Positions 1 through 7,900 of a stretch of DNA of 21,687 nt are shown here, one piece after another. Below the pieces are notes generated by a model. It did not search any database, was not told the origin of the DNA, and was given only the letters and a program-made list of their open reading frames with translations. Origin of the DNA: a bacterium (lineage in GTDB: Bacteria; UBP15; UBA6099; DSWB01); the NCBI GenBank assembly GCA_020061125.1, contig JAGUYV010000489.1:1-21687 (forward strand), read 5' to 3'. Within the stretch, counting starts at the first letter, position 1. Every line of letters begins with the position of its first letter. A program made the translations under genes and the position numbers.

Positions 1-143
1 CCGGGGCGCATCTCCGCGCTTTCGCAGGTCACATCCCCGCGCGCGGGCAAGCCGCCTCCGAGGCGCATCACGATCTCCATGTGCGCGCCTCCCACCACCA
101 CGAAGCGCGGCCTGTTCTCGGTTTTGAGCTTCACTGGCGCCAT
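1..143 (-). CDS. PfkB/ribokinase-family carbohydrate kinase, N-terminal fragment
   Basis: This gene runs off the left edge, so only the first 47 codons are visible. The translation starts MAPVKLKTENRPRFVVVGGA and continues with HMEIVMRL, a Leu-Pro-rich turn and a final Met-Arg-Pro-Gly. That order (hydrophobic beta strand, Gly-Gly/Ser-x-x-Met-Asp/Glu, short acidic and Gly segment before the substrate-binding GGN motif) is the typical N terminus of ribokinase-like ATP-dependent sugar or nucleoside kinases. The catalytic GAGD region and any substrate-specific residues lie outside the window, so the substrate cannot be named. The ATG at 143 is the first in-frame ATG. A good SD is not evident, and an in-frame TTG lies five codons upstream. 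The gene is oriented like the HD-GYP gene but separated by 110 nt that contain a promoter candidate, so it is probably transcribed on its own. Confidence 0.6.
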   Translation of the reverse strand, partial: MAPVKLKTENRPRFVVVGGAHMEIVMRLGGGLPARGDVTCESAEMRP

Positions 144-163
144 GGCGTCCGCCCGCAAAATAC

Positions 164-184
164 CGCCGCCCGCAGCAGGCGGCG
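164..184 (-). promoter_or_regulatory. Leader hairpin upstream of the PfkB-family gene
   Basis: A perfect 7-bp inverted repeat (CGCCGCC / GGCGGCG, loop of 7) lies between the putative transcription start near 208 and the ATG at 143. There is no U-tract after it in the minus-strand reading. It may only stabilise or tune translation of the mRNA. No function can be assigned from sequence alone. Confidence 0.3.
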
Positions 185-214
185 CGCACGCCGCAGCGCG
201 GCTTGCTGTCACTC

Positions 215-243
215 ATTATACCAGTGCGGAGCGGGTTGCTGAA
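215..243 (-). promoter_or_regulatory. Candidate sigma70 promoter for the PfkB-family gene
   Basis: Read on the minus strand, a consensus -10 TATAAT (215-220) is preceded by TGG, an extended -10 element. A weak -35 (TTCAGC, 238-243) sits 17 nt upstream. The start would fall near 208, giving a leader of about 65 nt. The -10 is strong and the -35 is poor, so extended -10 recognition is likely. Confidence 0.45.
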
Positions 244-253
244 TGCGCAGGCG

Positions 254-1855
254 TCAAATCTGCCCGGCGTCGTATGCGGCCAGAAAAGCCTTGACGATAA
301 GCGGGTCGAACTGGGAGCCGGCCTTGGTGGAGACCTGGTTGCGCGCGGCCTGCTTTTCCATGGGGTTGCGGTACGGCCGCGGGCTGGTCATGGCGTCGAA
401 CGAATTCGCGACATTAAGAATGCGGGCGATGAGCGGGATCTGCTCGCCCTGCACGCCTTTGGGATAGCCCTTGCCGTTGTAATGCTCCATGTGGTAGAGC
501 ACCGCGGGCACGGCGTACTCGAGCATCTTGATGCCTTGCAGGAACTTGGCGCCGAACAGGGGCTGGCGCTTGATCACCGCCCATTCCTGCTCGGTGAGTT
601 GTCCCTTTTTGGCGATGATGAAGTCCGGCACCTGGGTGCGGCCGATGTCGTGGAGGAAGGCGCACACCTGCACTTTTTCGATAGTGTCCTTGGGCACGCC
701 GAGCTGCTTGGCGATGGCCACCGCGTACTTGGCCACGCGCAGGCTGTGCCCGTTGTAAAAACTGTGGCGGCTGTCAATCATCTTGACCAGAGCCATGACC
801 ACATTAAGGAACAGTTCCTTGTTGGACTGGAGCAGGCGCACATTCTCGATGGCGATAGCGGCCTGTCCGGCGAGCGCCATCATGTAGGGCACATCGTCTT
901 CCTCGAACTCTTCCTTGTCCAGGGCGTTGATGATCTGGATGACGCCCACATTTTTCTTTTTGAAGAACATGGGCACGCACACAATGGAGCGCGTGCGGAA
1001 GCCCGTTTTTTTGTCAAAGTCGGAATTGAAGCGGTCGTCCTGGTACGCATCGGGGATGAGCTGGGGCTTGCCCTTTTGCGCGACCCAGCCCGCAATGCCC
1101 TTGCCCACGGGCAGGCGGAACTGCTTGATCTGCTCGCCGGCGTCGCCCTGCGCGCTTTCGATGTAAAGCTCCTGGGCCTTTTCGTCTAGCAGGAACAGGG
1201 AGCTGGCCTCGGCGCGCATGACCATCTTGGCGGACTCCATGATGGTGTCCAGAAGCTGGTGCAGATCGTTCTGCTTGTTGATTTCCTCGGACACCTGCAT
1301 GAGCGTGTTGAAGCGCTTGATGCGCGCCTCGGCGGTTTTGAAGGTGGTTTCATTGCCCACGATGGAGGCGGCCTGGTCGGCCAGAATCATGCCGAAGGAC
1401 ACATCCTCGTTGGCGAACTGCATGCCGTCCTTTTTGTTGATGACGCCGATGGCGCCCACCAGTCGGCCGTCCGCGTTCATGGGAAGAACCATGAGGGTCT
1501 TGATGTCTATGCCGAGCAGCTTGCCCACGGCGGGATCATAATCAGGTTCGGAATGAGGGCTGTTGCAGATGCGATGGTTTCCGGACAGGTAGCACTGGCT
1601 GATCACGCCCTTGTCCATGGGCCATTCCTTGCCGATGGTTTGCGCCTTCTTGAGGCCCGCCACGGCGCGCACGGTCAGAAAGTCTCCTTCCACAACATCC
1701 TTGACCAGCATATAGGCGGCCTCGGCCGTGGTGACCATGGTCATCAGGTCGAGGAGATAATTCAGTATGTTGTCGAGCTTTGTGGTGGTGTTCATCACGG
1801 AAATGAGCTGCTTGAGCAGATCATTCTCGCGCTGAAGCCTGAATTCTTCACTCAT
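254..1855 (-). CDS. GAF-GAF-HD-GYP protein with degenerate metal site
   Basis: This is a cytoplasmic sensor protein of 533 aa. The ATG at 1855 is chosen because GGAGG lies 9 nt upstream; an in-frame TTG at 1879 would add 8 residues. Two GAF domains (about residues 20-165 and 190-340) precede an HD-GYP domain (about 350-533). HD-GYP proteins normally hydrolyse c-di-GMP at a di- or tri-iron centre. The first His (H370 in GHSLRV), the HD pair (H402-D403), H455 and the GYP signature (GKGYP, 461-465) are present. The HPxxG His is Gln431, the second His of HHE is Met456, the VAD Asp is Asn484, and the HDxGK Lys is Arg406. Hydrolysis is therefore doubtful; a nucleotide-binding or scaffold role is possible. 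It lies 108 nt downstream of two cyclase genes on the same strand, which suggests a shared signalling role. Confidence 0.88.
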   Translation of the reverse strand: MSEEFRLQRENDLLKQLISVMNTTTKLDNILNYLLDLMTMVTTAEAAYMLVKDVVEGDFLTVRAVAGLKKAQTIGKEWPMDKGVISQCYLSGNHRICNSPHSEPDYDPAVGKLLGIDIKTLMVLPMNADGRLVGAIGVINKKDGMQFANEDVSFGMILADQAASIVGNETTFKTAEARIKRFNTLMQVSEEINKQNDLHQLLDTIMESAKMVMRAEASSLFLLDEKAQELYIESAQGDAGEQIKQFRLPVGKGIAGWVAQKGKPQLIPDAYQDDRFNSDFDKKTGFRTRSIVCVPMFFKKKNVGVIQIINALDKEEFEEDDVPYMMALAGQAAIAIENVRLLQSNKELFLNVVMALVKMIDSRHSFYNGHSLRVAKYAVAIAKQLGVPKDTIEKVQVCAFLHDIGRTQVPDFIIAKKGQLTEQEWAVIKRQPLFGAKFLQGIKMLEYAVPAVLYHMEHYNGKGYPKGVQGEQIPLIARILNVANSFDAMTSPRPYRNPMEKQAARNQVSTKAGSQFDPLIVKAFLAAYDAGQI

Positions 1856-1938
1856 GTCGGAAACCCTCCGTGGCCGCAACAGCGGCCGCGCGGCTTGCTG
1901 TTTTCTGTACCCATTCCTTACAGAATATTATCCCGGCG

Positions 1939-1958
1939 GCGCGAAAAAATGTTCGCGC
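1939..1958 (-). terminator. Hairpin in the gap between the cyclase and HD-GYP genes
   Basis: A perfect 7-bp inverted repeat (GCGCGAA / TTCGCGC) with a 6-nt loop begins 6 nt after the stop codon of the 1001-aa cyclase gene. No U-tract follows in the minus-strand direction. It could be a weak terminator, a 3'-end stabiliser or an attenuation point that lowers HD-GYP transcription relative to the cyclases. Confidence 0.3.
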
Positions 1959-1963
1959 AGTTT

Positions 1964-4900
1964 TCAGGCCTTTGATTTGAGCAGGTGTTGAAGCAGCTCG
2001 TCAAATTCCGGTCCCGGGGGATCGGCCTTGGCCTTTTCCACGCGGCCGATGGCCATTTGCGTGGGTTTGTCGTCCGGTATGTACTGGTAAACCTCGTTGT
2101 ATTTTGCGATGGCTTCGTCCCACTTGCGTTCGAGATACAGGCGCAGAGCCTCCTCGTGCACGGCCACGCCTTTGGCGATGTTGTCGGGCAGGCCTTCCTC
2201 TTTCTTGGCGAGAATCTCGAAGAGGCCGATCGGCTCGGGAATGCCCTTGTACTTGATGACATCGAGCTGGCGGGTGAGGATGGCGTCCGCGGCGAGTTCG
2301 CGCGTGCGTTCGCTGATGGTCATGATGGTGCCGTAGTCCTTGCCGCCGGCCTCGAGGTGCTCACCCAGTTCGCAGTGGTCGCCCACCACGGTGTAGTTGA
2401 AGATGTTCTTCGAACCCATGTTTCCGGCGATCATTTTTCCGGTGTTGATGCCGCAGCGCGCGGTGAGTTCGTGCTTGCCCTGCTCTTTCCACACCGCGCG
2501 CATCTCGGCCAGCTTGCGCTGCATGTCTATGGTGGCCAGGCACGCATTCCTGGCGTGGTCCTCGAAGAAAATGGGCGCGCCGTAAATGGCCACGATGGCG
2601 TCGCCGATGTACTTGTCCAGGGTGCCCCCGTACTGGAACACGATGTCGGTCATGGCCGTGAGGTACTCGTTGAGCAGATCCACGAGGTCTTCGGGGGTGA
2701 GGCTTTCGGAGATGGAGGTGAACCCGGCCACATCCGAGAAGAACACCGTGCACTCGACCCACTCGCCGCCGAGCCGCAGTTTGTCCGGATTGTCAATAAG
2801 GGAATCCACGACTTCCTTGTTCACATAAGTGGAGAACATGCCCTTCATCTTGTTTTTCTCGCGTTCCTCCGTCACGAACCGGTAGATGAACACCGCCAGG
2901 AACACGAGCACGATGAGAAGCAGCGGGATCAGGAACGGGATTTCAAGCCGGAACAGCCCGAACACGCCGATGGTGACCGCAAACAGGACCAGGCCGAAAA
3001 CGATCATGATGAAGAAATTGACCACGGCCGTCATGAACGAGGATTTGGTGTGCACCAGGCCGCCCGCATAACCCAGAGCCATGCCCAGAACAAGGAAAAT
3101 TATGACCACATAGGCGGGGTTCAGGCGGCGGATGAACAGGTTGTTCACGATGGTGTTGATGGCGTTGGCGTGCAGGCCCACGAAATGGTACCGGGGTTCG
3201 AGCGGGATGGGGTTGATCTCCGCGGTGCCCACGGCGGTGCGGCCTACCAGCAGGATTTTTCCCTTGAGTTCGTTCAAGCTCTTGCGGTACTCCGCTGCTT
3301 TTTCTTTGTCAATCAGCGACTTGGATCCGGACAGCAGCTCGGCCATTTCCAGGTCGTCCTGCTGCTCCAGGGACAGCGTCAGCTTGTACTGCGCAATCTG
3401 CTCTTCGCTCATGCCCTGGGTGTCTTTCTGGAATTTTTCCCAGAGTTCGAAAAGCTGGATCTGGCGGACCATGGTCCAGAGGTTCTTGAGATTGCGGTGC
3501 TCGAAGGTGGTGGTGTCGGCCCAGACGCCCGCCCAGTTGATGAGCATGGCGCCCTGATCCGTGAGGGGAATGACCACATCGCGCGTTTTTCCGGTGCGCG
3601 GGTGTTTCGCGTTTTTGAGCACAATGCGCCGCGGCTGGAACTCCACGGCGTCATGCTTGACGCCAAAGTAGTTCATGGCCAGGAGCAGATTGATGTGCGG
3701 GTAGAGTTTGTTGTCGTAAACCACAGCCGGGGCTATGGTGCGCAGGGTGCCGTCTTTTTCCGTGAACTCGGCGCTGCCGATGCCCGCGCCCGCGAGCGCC
3801 TCGCCCACGGCCGGGTGCACAGGCTCAATGAAACGCTTTTTCACGAAACGCTCTTTCACGCCTTCCGGAAGGTTGAACATATTTTCTCCGGACTGCTTGT
3901 GCAGTTCCTTGAGCGCCGACTTTTTTTCCGTGAGGTCGTGAAGGATTCTCTTGCGCGCAGCGCCGGGTAGCGAATTTTTGTCCTGTTTAAGCAAATATTC
4001 GAGATCCGGCACGCTCAAATTCTGATAGGCGTCGTAAACCAGGCCGTACTTTTCCTGATCCGGGCGGTTGCTCGTGGGGCGCTTGAGGATTTCGATGAAA
4101 ATGTTGCGCACCGGGCCAGATTTGAGAATCTGTGCGGTGTAGGGCGTGGGCAGAAATTCCTTGGACGCGTTGATAATGAACACATTGCCCGCGGCCGCGG
4201 CCGCTTCGCGCAGTTCCTTTTCGCGGTTGGGCGCCAGATCTTCGAGATCCGCTTCGTCCAGAAACTTGAGGATCCACTGGAACCTGCGGGAAACGGTGTC
4301 CATGGCGGGCAGTTTGAGGCGCGAGCGCTGCTCCTCGGGCGTGAGCAACTGGTCGAGCTTTTCCGCGATCACCGGCGCCTGATCCGGAGCGGCCAGGCCC
4401 GGGGGCTGCGAGATGTTGTCAATGTTGTCCACCATGGTGGCGCGGTCGCCCAGGCTGTCGGCCAGGGTCTGCAGGTCCATGCGGAATCCGTCCGCGGAGT
4501 CGGGCACCACGCGGCGGCCGTAGTCGCGGGAATACTCGAAAGTGAACACCACGGCCCCGGCGCCGAGCTGCTCCTTGCCGAGCCTCTTGATGATTGGGAC
4601 ATAGTAACGCGGATCGTCCGGGAAGGTCTCCTCCCACTCAAGGGTGAGATCGTCAATGTCCACGAACACAATGTCATCGGTTGTGGGAACCTGGAAGGCG
4701 GAGAAGCCGCTTTCGGCCAGGGACTGCCGGGTGCGGAACTTGAGGTCCAGATCAAAATTGTCAAACGAGCGGAACGGGCCGGCCAGATACAGGATGCTGA
4801 ACTCCACGGCCAGCACCAGGCCGATGATGAAACCCATGATGCGGTTGCGCTCGTTGATTTTGTTGGGGAGCCGGTCCCCGCGCTTTTTGAGGAACAGATA

Positions 4901-4969
4901 AACCAGCGCGGGCGTGACGGCGAGCGCCAGGATAATGAGCGGTATGTAAATGAGAAGTGGCATGCGCAT
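1964..4969 (-). CDS. CHASE2 membrane protein with class III cyclase domain, metal-site half (C1-like)
   Basis: This 1001-aa protein has hydrophobic segments at about 4-27 and 44-64, a large extracytoplasmic CHASE2 region (about 70-600), three membrane segments (about 612-697), a class III nucleotide cyclase domain (about 735-930) and a short TPR-like tail with a W-D-E-A motif. The cyclase domain keeps both metal-binding aspartates, D746 in FFSDVAGFT and D790 in IGDAIVAIYG, and Lys786. At the transition-state positions it reads GDHCELGEH: Glu867 replaces Asn and His871 replaces Arg. A homodimer should therefore be inactive or very weak. The ATG at 4969 has GGAGG 5 nt upstream and begins 14 nt after the stop of the paralogous gene, so the two are almost certainly co-transcribed. 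The extra N-terminal membrane segment implies the N terminus lies outside if CHASE2 is periplasmic. ATP rather than GTP specificity is inferred from Lys786 and Thr860. Confidence 0.9.
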   Translation of the reverse strand: MRMPLLIYIPLIILALAVTPALVYLFLKKRGDRLPNKINERNRIMGFIIGLVLAVEFSILYLAGPFRSFDNFDLDLKFRTRQSLAESGFSAFQVPTTDDIVFVDIDDLTLEWEETFPDDPRYYVPIIKRLGKEQLGAGAVVFTFEYSRDYGRRVVPDSADGFRMDLQTLADSLGDRATMVDNIDNISQPPGLAAPDQAPVIAEKLDQLLTPEEQRSRLKLPAMDTVSRRFQWILKFLDEADLEDLAPNREKELREAAAAAGNVFIINASKEFLPTPYTAQILKSGPVRNIFIEILKRPTSNRPDQEKYGLVYDAYQNLSVPDLEYLLKQDKNSLPGAARKRILHDLTEKKSALKELHKQSGENMFNLPEGVKERFVKKRFIEPVHPAVGEALAGAGIGSAEFTEKDGTLRTIAPAVVYDNKLYPHINLLLAMNYFGVKHDAVEFQPRRIVLKNAKHPRTGKTRDVVIPLTDQGAMLINWAGVWADTTTFEHRNLKNLWTMVRQIQLFELWEKFQKDTQGMSEEQIAQYKLTLSLEQQDDLEMAELLSGSKSLIDKEKAAEYRKSLNELKGKILLVGRTAVGTAEINPIPLEPRYHFVGLHANAINTIVNNLFIRRLNPAYVVIIFLVLGMALGYAGGLVHTKSSFMTAVVNFFIMIVFGLVLFAVTIGVFGLFRLEIPFLIPLLLIVLVFLAVFIYRFVTEEREKNKMKGMFSTYVNKEVVDSLIDNPDKLRLGGEWVECTVFFSDVAGFTSISESLTPEDLVDLLNEYLTAMTDIVFQYGGTLDKYIGDAIVAIYGAPIFFEDHARNACLATIDMQRKLAEMRAVWKEQGKHELTARCGINTGKMIAGNMGSKNIFNYTVVGDHCELGEHLEAGGKDYGTIMTISERTRELAADAILTRQLDVIKYKGIPEPIGLFEILAKKEEGLPDNIAKGVAVHEEALRLYLERKWDEAIAKYNEVYQYIPDDKPTQMAIGRVEKAKADPPGPEFDELLQHLLKSKA

Positions 4970-4983
4970 GAAATCCTCCCGGG

Positions 4984-7900
4984 TTAAAGGCCCTTTTTGG
5001 TGAGTTTGAATTCGCCCTGCCAGCCGTCACCGGGCGGGTCGGATTTGTACTGTTCGCAACGGGCGCGCAGCACCTTGCTCGGCCCGTCGCCGGGTTTATG
5101 TTCGAGGGCCTCGTCGAACGCGGCCATGGCTTCGTCCCAGCGTCTTTCGGTATACAGTTTGAAGCCCCGCTCGTAAGCCTCCACGCATTTGAGCGTGGCC
5201 TCATCGGGCGGGATGTCCGGACTGCCCACGATCTCGTAAACCTTGATCGGTTCGGTTTTGCCGACCACCACGATGTCGTCCACCAGCCGGGCGGTGATCT
5301 GGTCCTTGGCGCGCTCGTAGGTCATGGCGCTGCACATGAAGGCCACGCCGTACTGGTTGGCGGCGCCAAGGATACGCGCGGCCAGATTCACCGAGTCGCC
5401 CATGATGGTGTAACTGAAGCGCGCGGCCGACCCCATGTTGCCCGCGATCATGGGGCCGGAATTGAGGCCCACGGTCACATTGATAGGCTCAAGACCCTTT
5501 TCCTTCCATTCAATCTTGAGCTGTTCGAGGGCCTTTCTCATGCCCACGCAGGATTTGCACGCGCGGGCCGGGTGATCCTCGAAGGGTACGGGCGCGCCGT
5601 AGATGGACATGATGATGTGGCCCTCGTATTTGTCCAGAGTGCCGTCGTAGCGGAAGATTTCCTCGGTCATGGAGGTGAAGTATTCGTTGAGGCGGTCAAC
5701 CAAGATTTCCGCGTCGTCGGTGTGGATGCCGGGGCCGGAGGCCAGGGCGAACATGGCGGTCAGATCCATGCGCTCGCCGCCGAGCTTGAGCATGTCCGGA
5801 TTCTGGATCAGGGTTTCCACGATGGAGGGCGTCACATATTTCGAGAACATCTCCTTCATGCGCTTGGCTTCCTGGCCCTCTGTCATGAAGCGGTACACGA
5901 CCACGACGAGGTAAACCAGAACCAGTGCCATGGCCACGGGCACGAAGGGAAGCCACAGGCGCGCGCCCGAGAAAGCGGCCACGCACACCGCGCCGTAGGC
6001 GGCGATGGCGCCGAAGGTGATAAGCGCGCCGGGAAGCTGTTTGGCGCGCCCGCCCGCGAAGCCCACAACCAGACCCAGGCCCACGATGATGAGGAAGAAG
6101 AAATGCCATGGCAGCGAGGTGATGAACAGTTCCTTGGTGATGGTGTTCACCAGGTTTGCGTGCATGCCCACAAGGGGATAACGCGGATCGAACGGGATGG
6201 GGTTGAGGTCGTGCGTGTACGGGGCGGTCAGACCCGTGAGCACAACCTTGCCCCTGAAAAATTCGATGTCTTTTTTGATGCTCTTGATCTCGGCCGGACT
6301 CATGGCCTCGACCGCGGCCCGGTCCTCGGGCGAAATGAAGCCGTACTGCTCGATGTACGCGATCACGCGCTTTTCCTGTTTGCTGTCCAGCCCGTCCAGC
6401 ACCTTCTGCTCGTCCGCGGTGATTTCCCACCCGTGAGTGTCCATGAACTCCACGAGCGCATCAATCTCGGGCTGCGTGATGGCGGCGGCCTTTTGCTCTT
6501 CCTCGGGAGTCAGAGGCCCGCTCTTGCCCATGAAGTCCCGGATTTCCTGTTTCTGCTCGTCCGGGGTTTCCTGATACCAGGCCACAATGTCCTCGGTGAG
6601 ATTCTGGCCCAGAGTGTTGATATCCTGCACAAGCTGATTGATTTCTTCCTCGGACAGGGATTGCACAAATTCCTGCTGCTCGGGCGTGAGAGCCGCGCCC
6701 TGCATGCTGGCGGTCACAAGATCATACTTATCCATGAGCGCGTTGTATTGATCAACAACTTCAAGGATGTCAAAATACTGCGCGTACTCGACCTTCTTGA
6801 GCAAATCAAATGTTTTGAGATTTTCCCGCTTTTTCACGGGGATATACAGATCCGTGTACTCGGCGCGGCGGATGAGGTTGTATTTGAGCGCGGTTTCGTA
6901 CACAGCCTTGAAGCTCCGGTGCTCGAACTGATCCGGCTGCGTGAAGCTGCCGGCCCAGTTGACGAGAAGGCTGCGCTTCTCGTACAGGGGCATGGTGATG
7001 GTCTTGGGTTTCTTGTTCCAGGGAAGTTTTGCGTCTTTTATCACGATTTTGTCTGGATAGAAGATCACATTTTCCTGTTTGACATCCATATAGTGCAGTG
7101 CGAGCAGGGTTGTGATGTGCGGATAGAACCTGTTCTGGAACTGGGCCACGGGCGCGCTCATGCGGATGATGCCGTCTTTTTGCAGTTCGGGCTTGACATA
7201 GCCGTACCCGGCGGCGAACTCCACGATGTGCTTGTTGAGAGGCTTGATCTCGCGCAGAATGCGGTACCATTTGTCGAGCTGCTTCACGGACACAGGCGCC
7301 TTTTTGCCGACATCGAATCCCAGGGCGTGATTCATCTCCAGGGCCAGATCGGCCAGCGCCCTTCTCTCTTCAAGAGTCTTCTTGATGGCCTCGATGGTGT
7401 CCTTGTCGAGAGCCAGCACGGCGCGGCCCTTGTATTTTTTTGTCTCCGCGGCCTTGAGCAGGGTTTCGTATTCGCTGGTCATCATGTTGGTGATGAGGGT
7501 GTTGATGTCCACTTCGAGGCGGCTTTCGGTACCGGTGCGGTCCGCCATCTTGATGCGGCGCGAGAACTCGTCTCGAATCTTTTTGTCAAAAAGAATGTGC
7601 TCGACGCCGTATTTGAGCTTGAGCTTGTCTTCGACGATCTGCGCGAGGAACACATTGCCCGAGTCCTTGATGGCCTTGCGCAGTTCCTCGTCCATGTCGA
7701 AGGCGATGGAGTCGAGGCTTTTCTGTTCCTCGAAGAAAGCCTGGAACTCCTTGAAGACCGCGGCGTGGTCCACGGACGCCCTGTCCGAGAGCACGGCCTG
7801 GAGCGCCTGATTGGCGCGCGCCACATTTGCGGGCGCCAGCAGGGGCGCGAGCTGCGAGTCCGGATAAAAAGCGTCCAGGGCGGCGAGCGCCTGCGCCATG

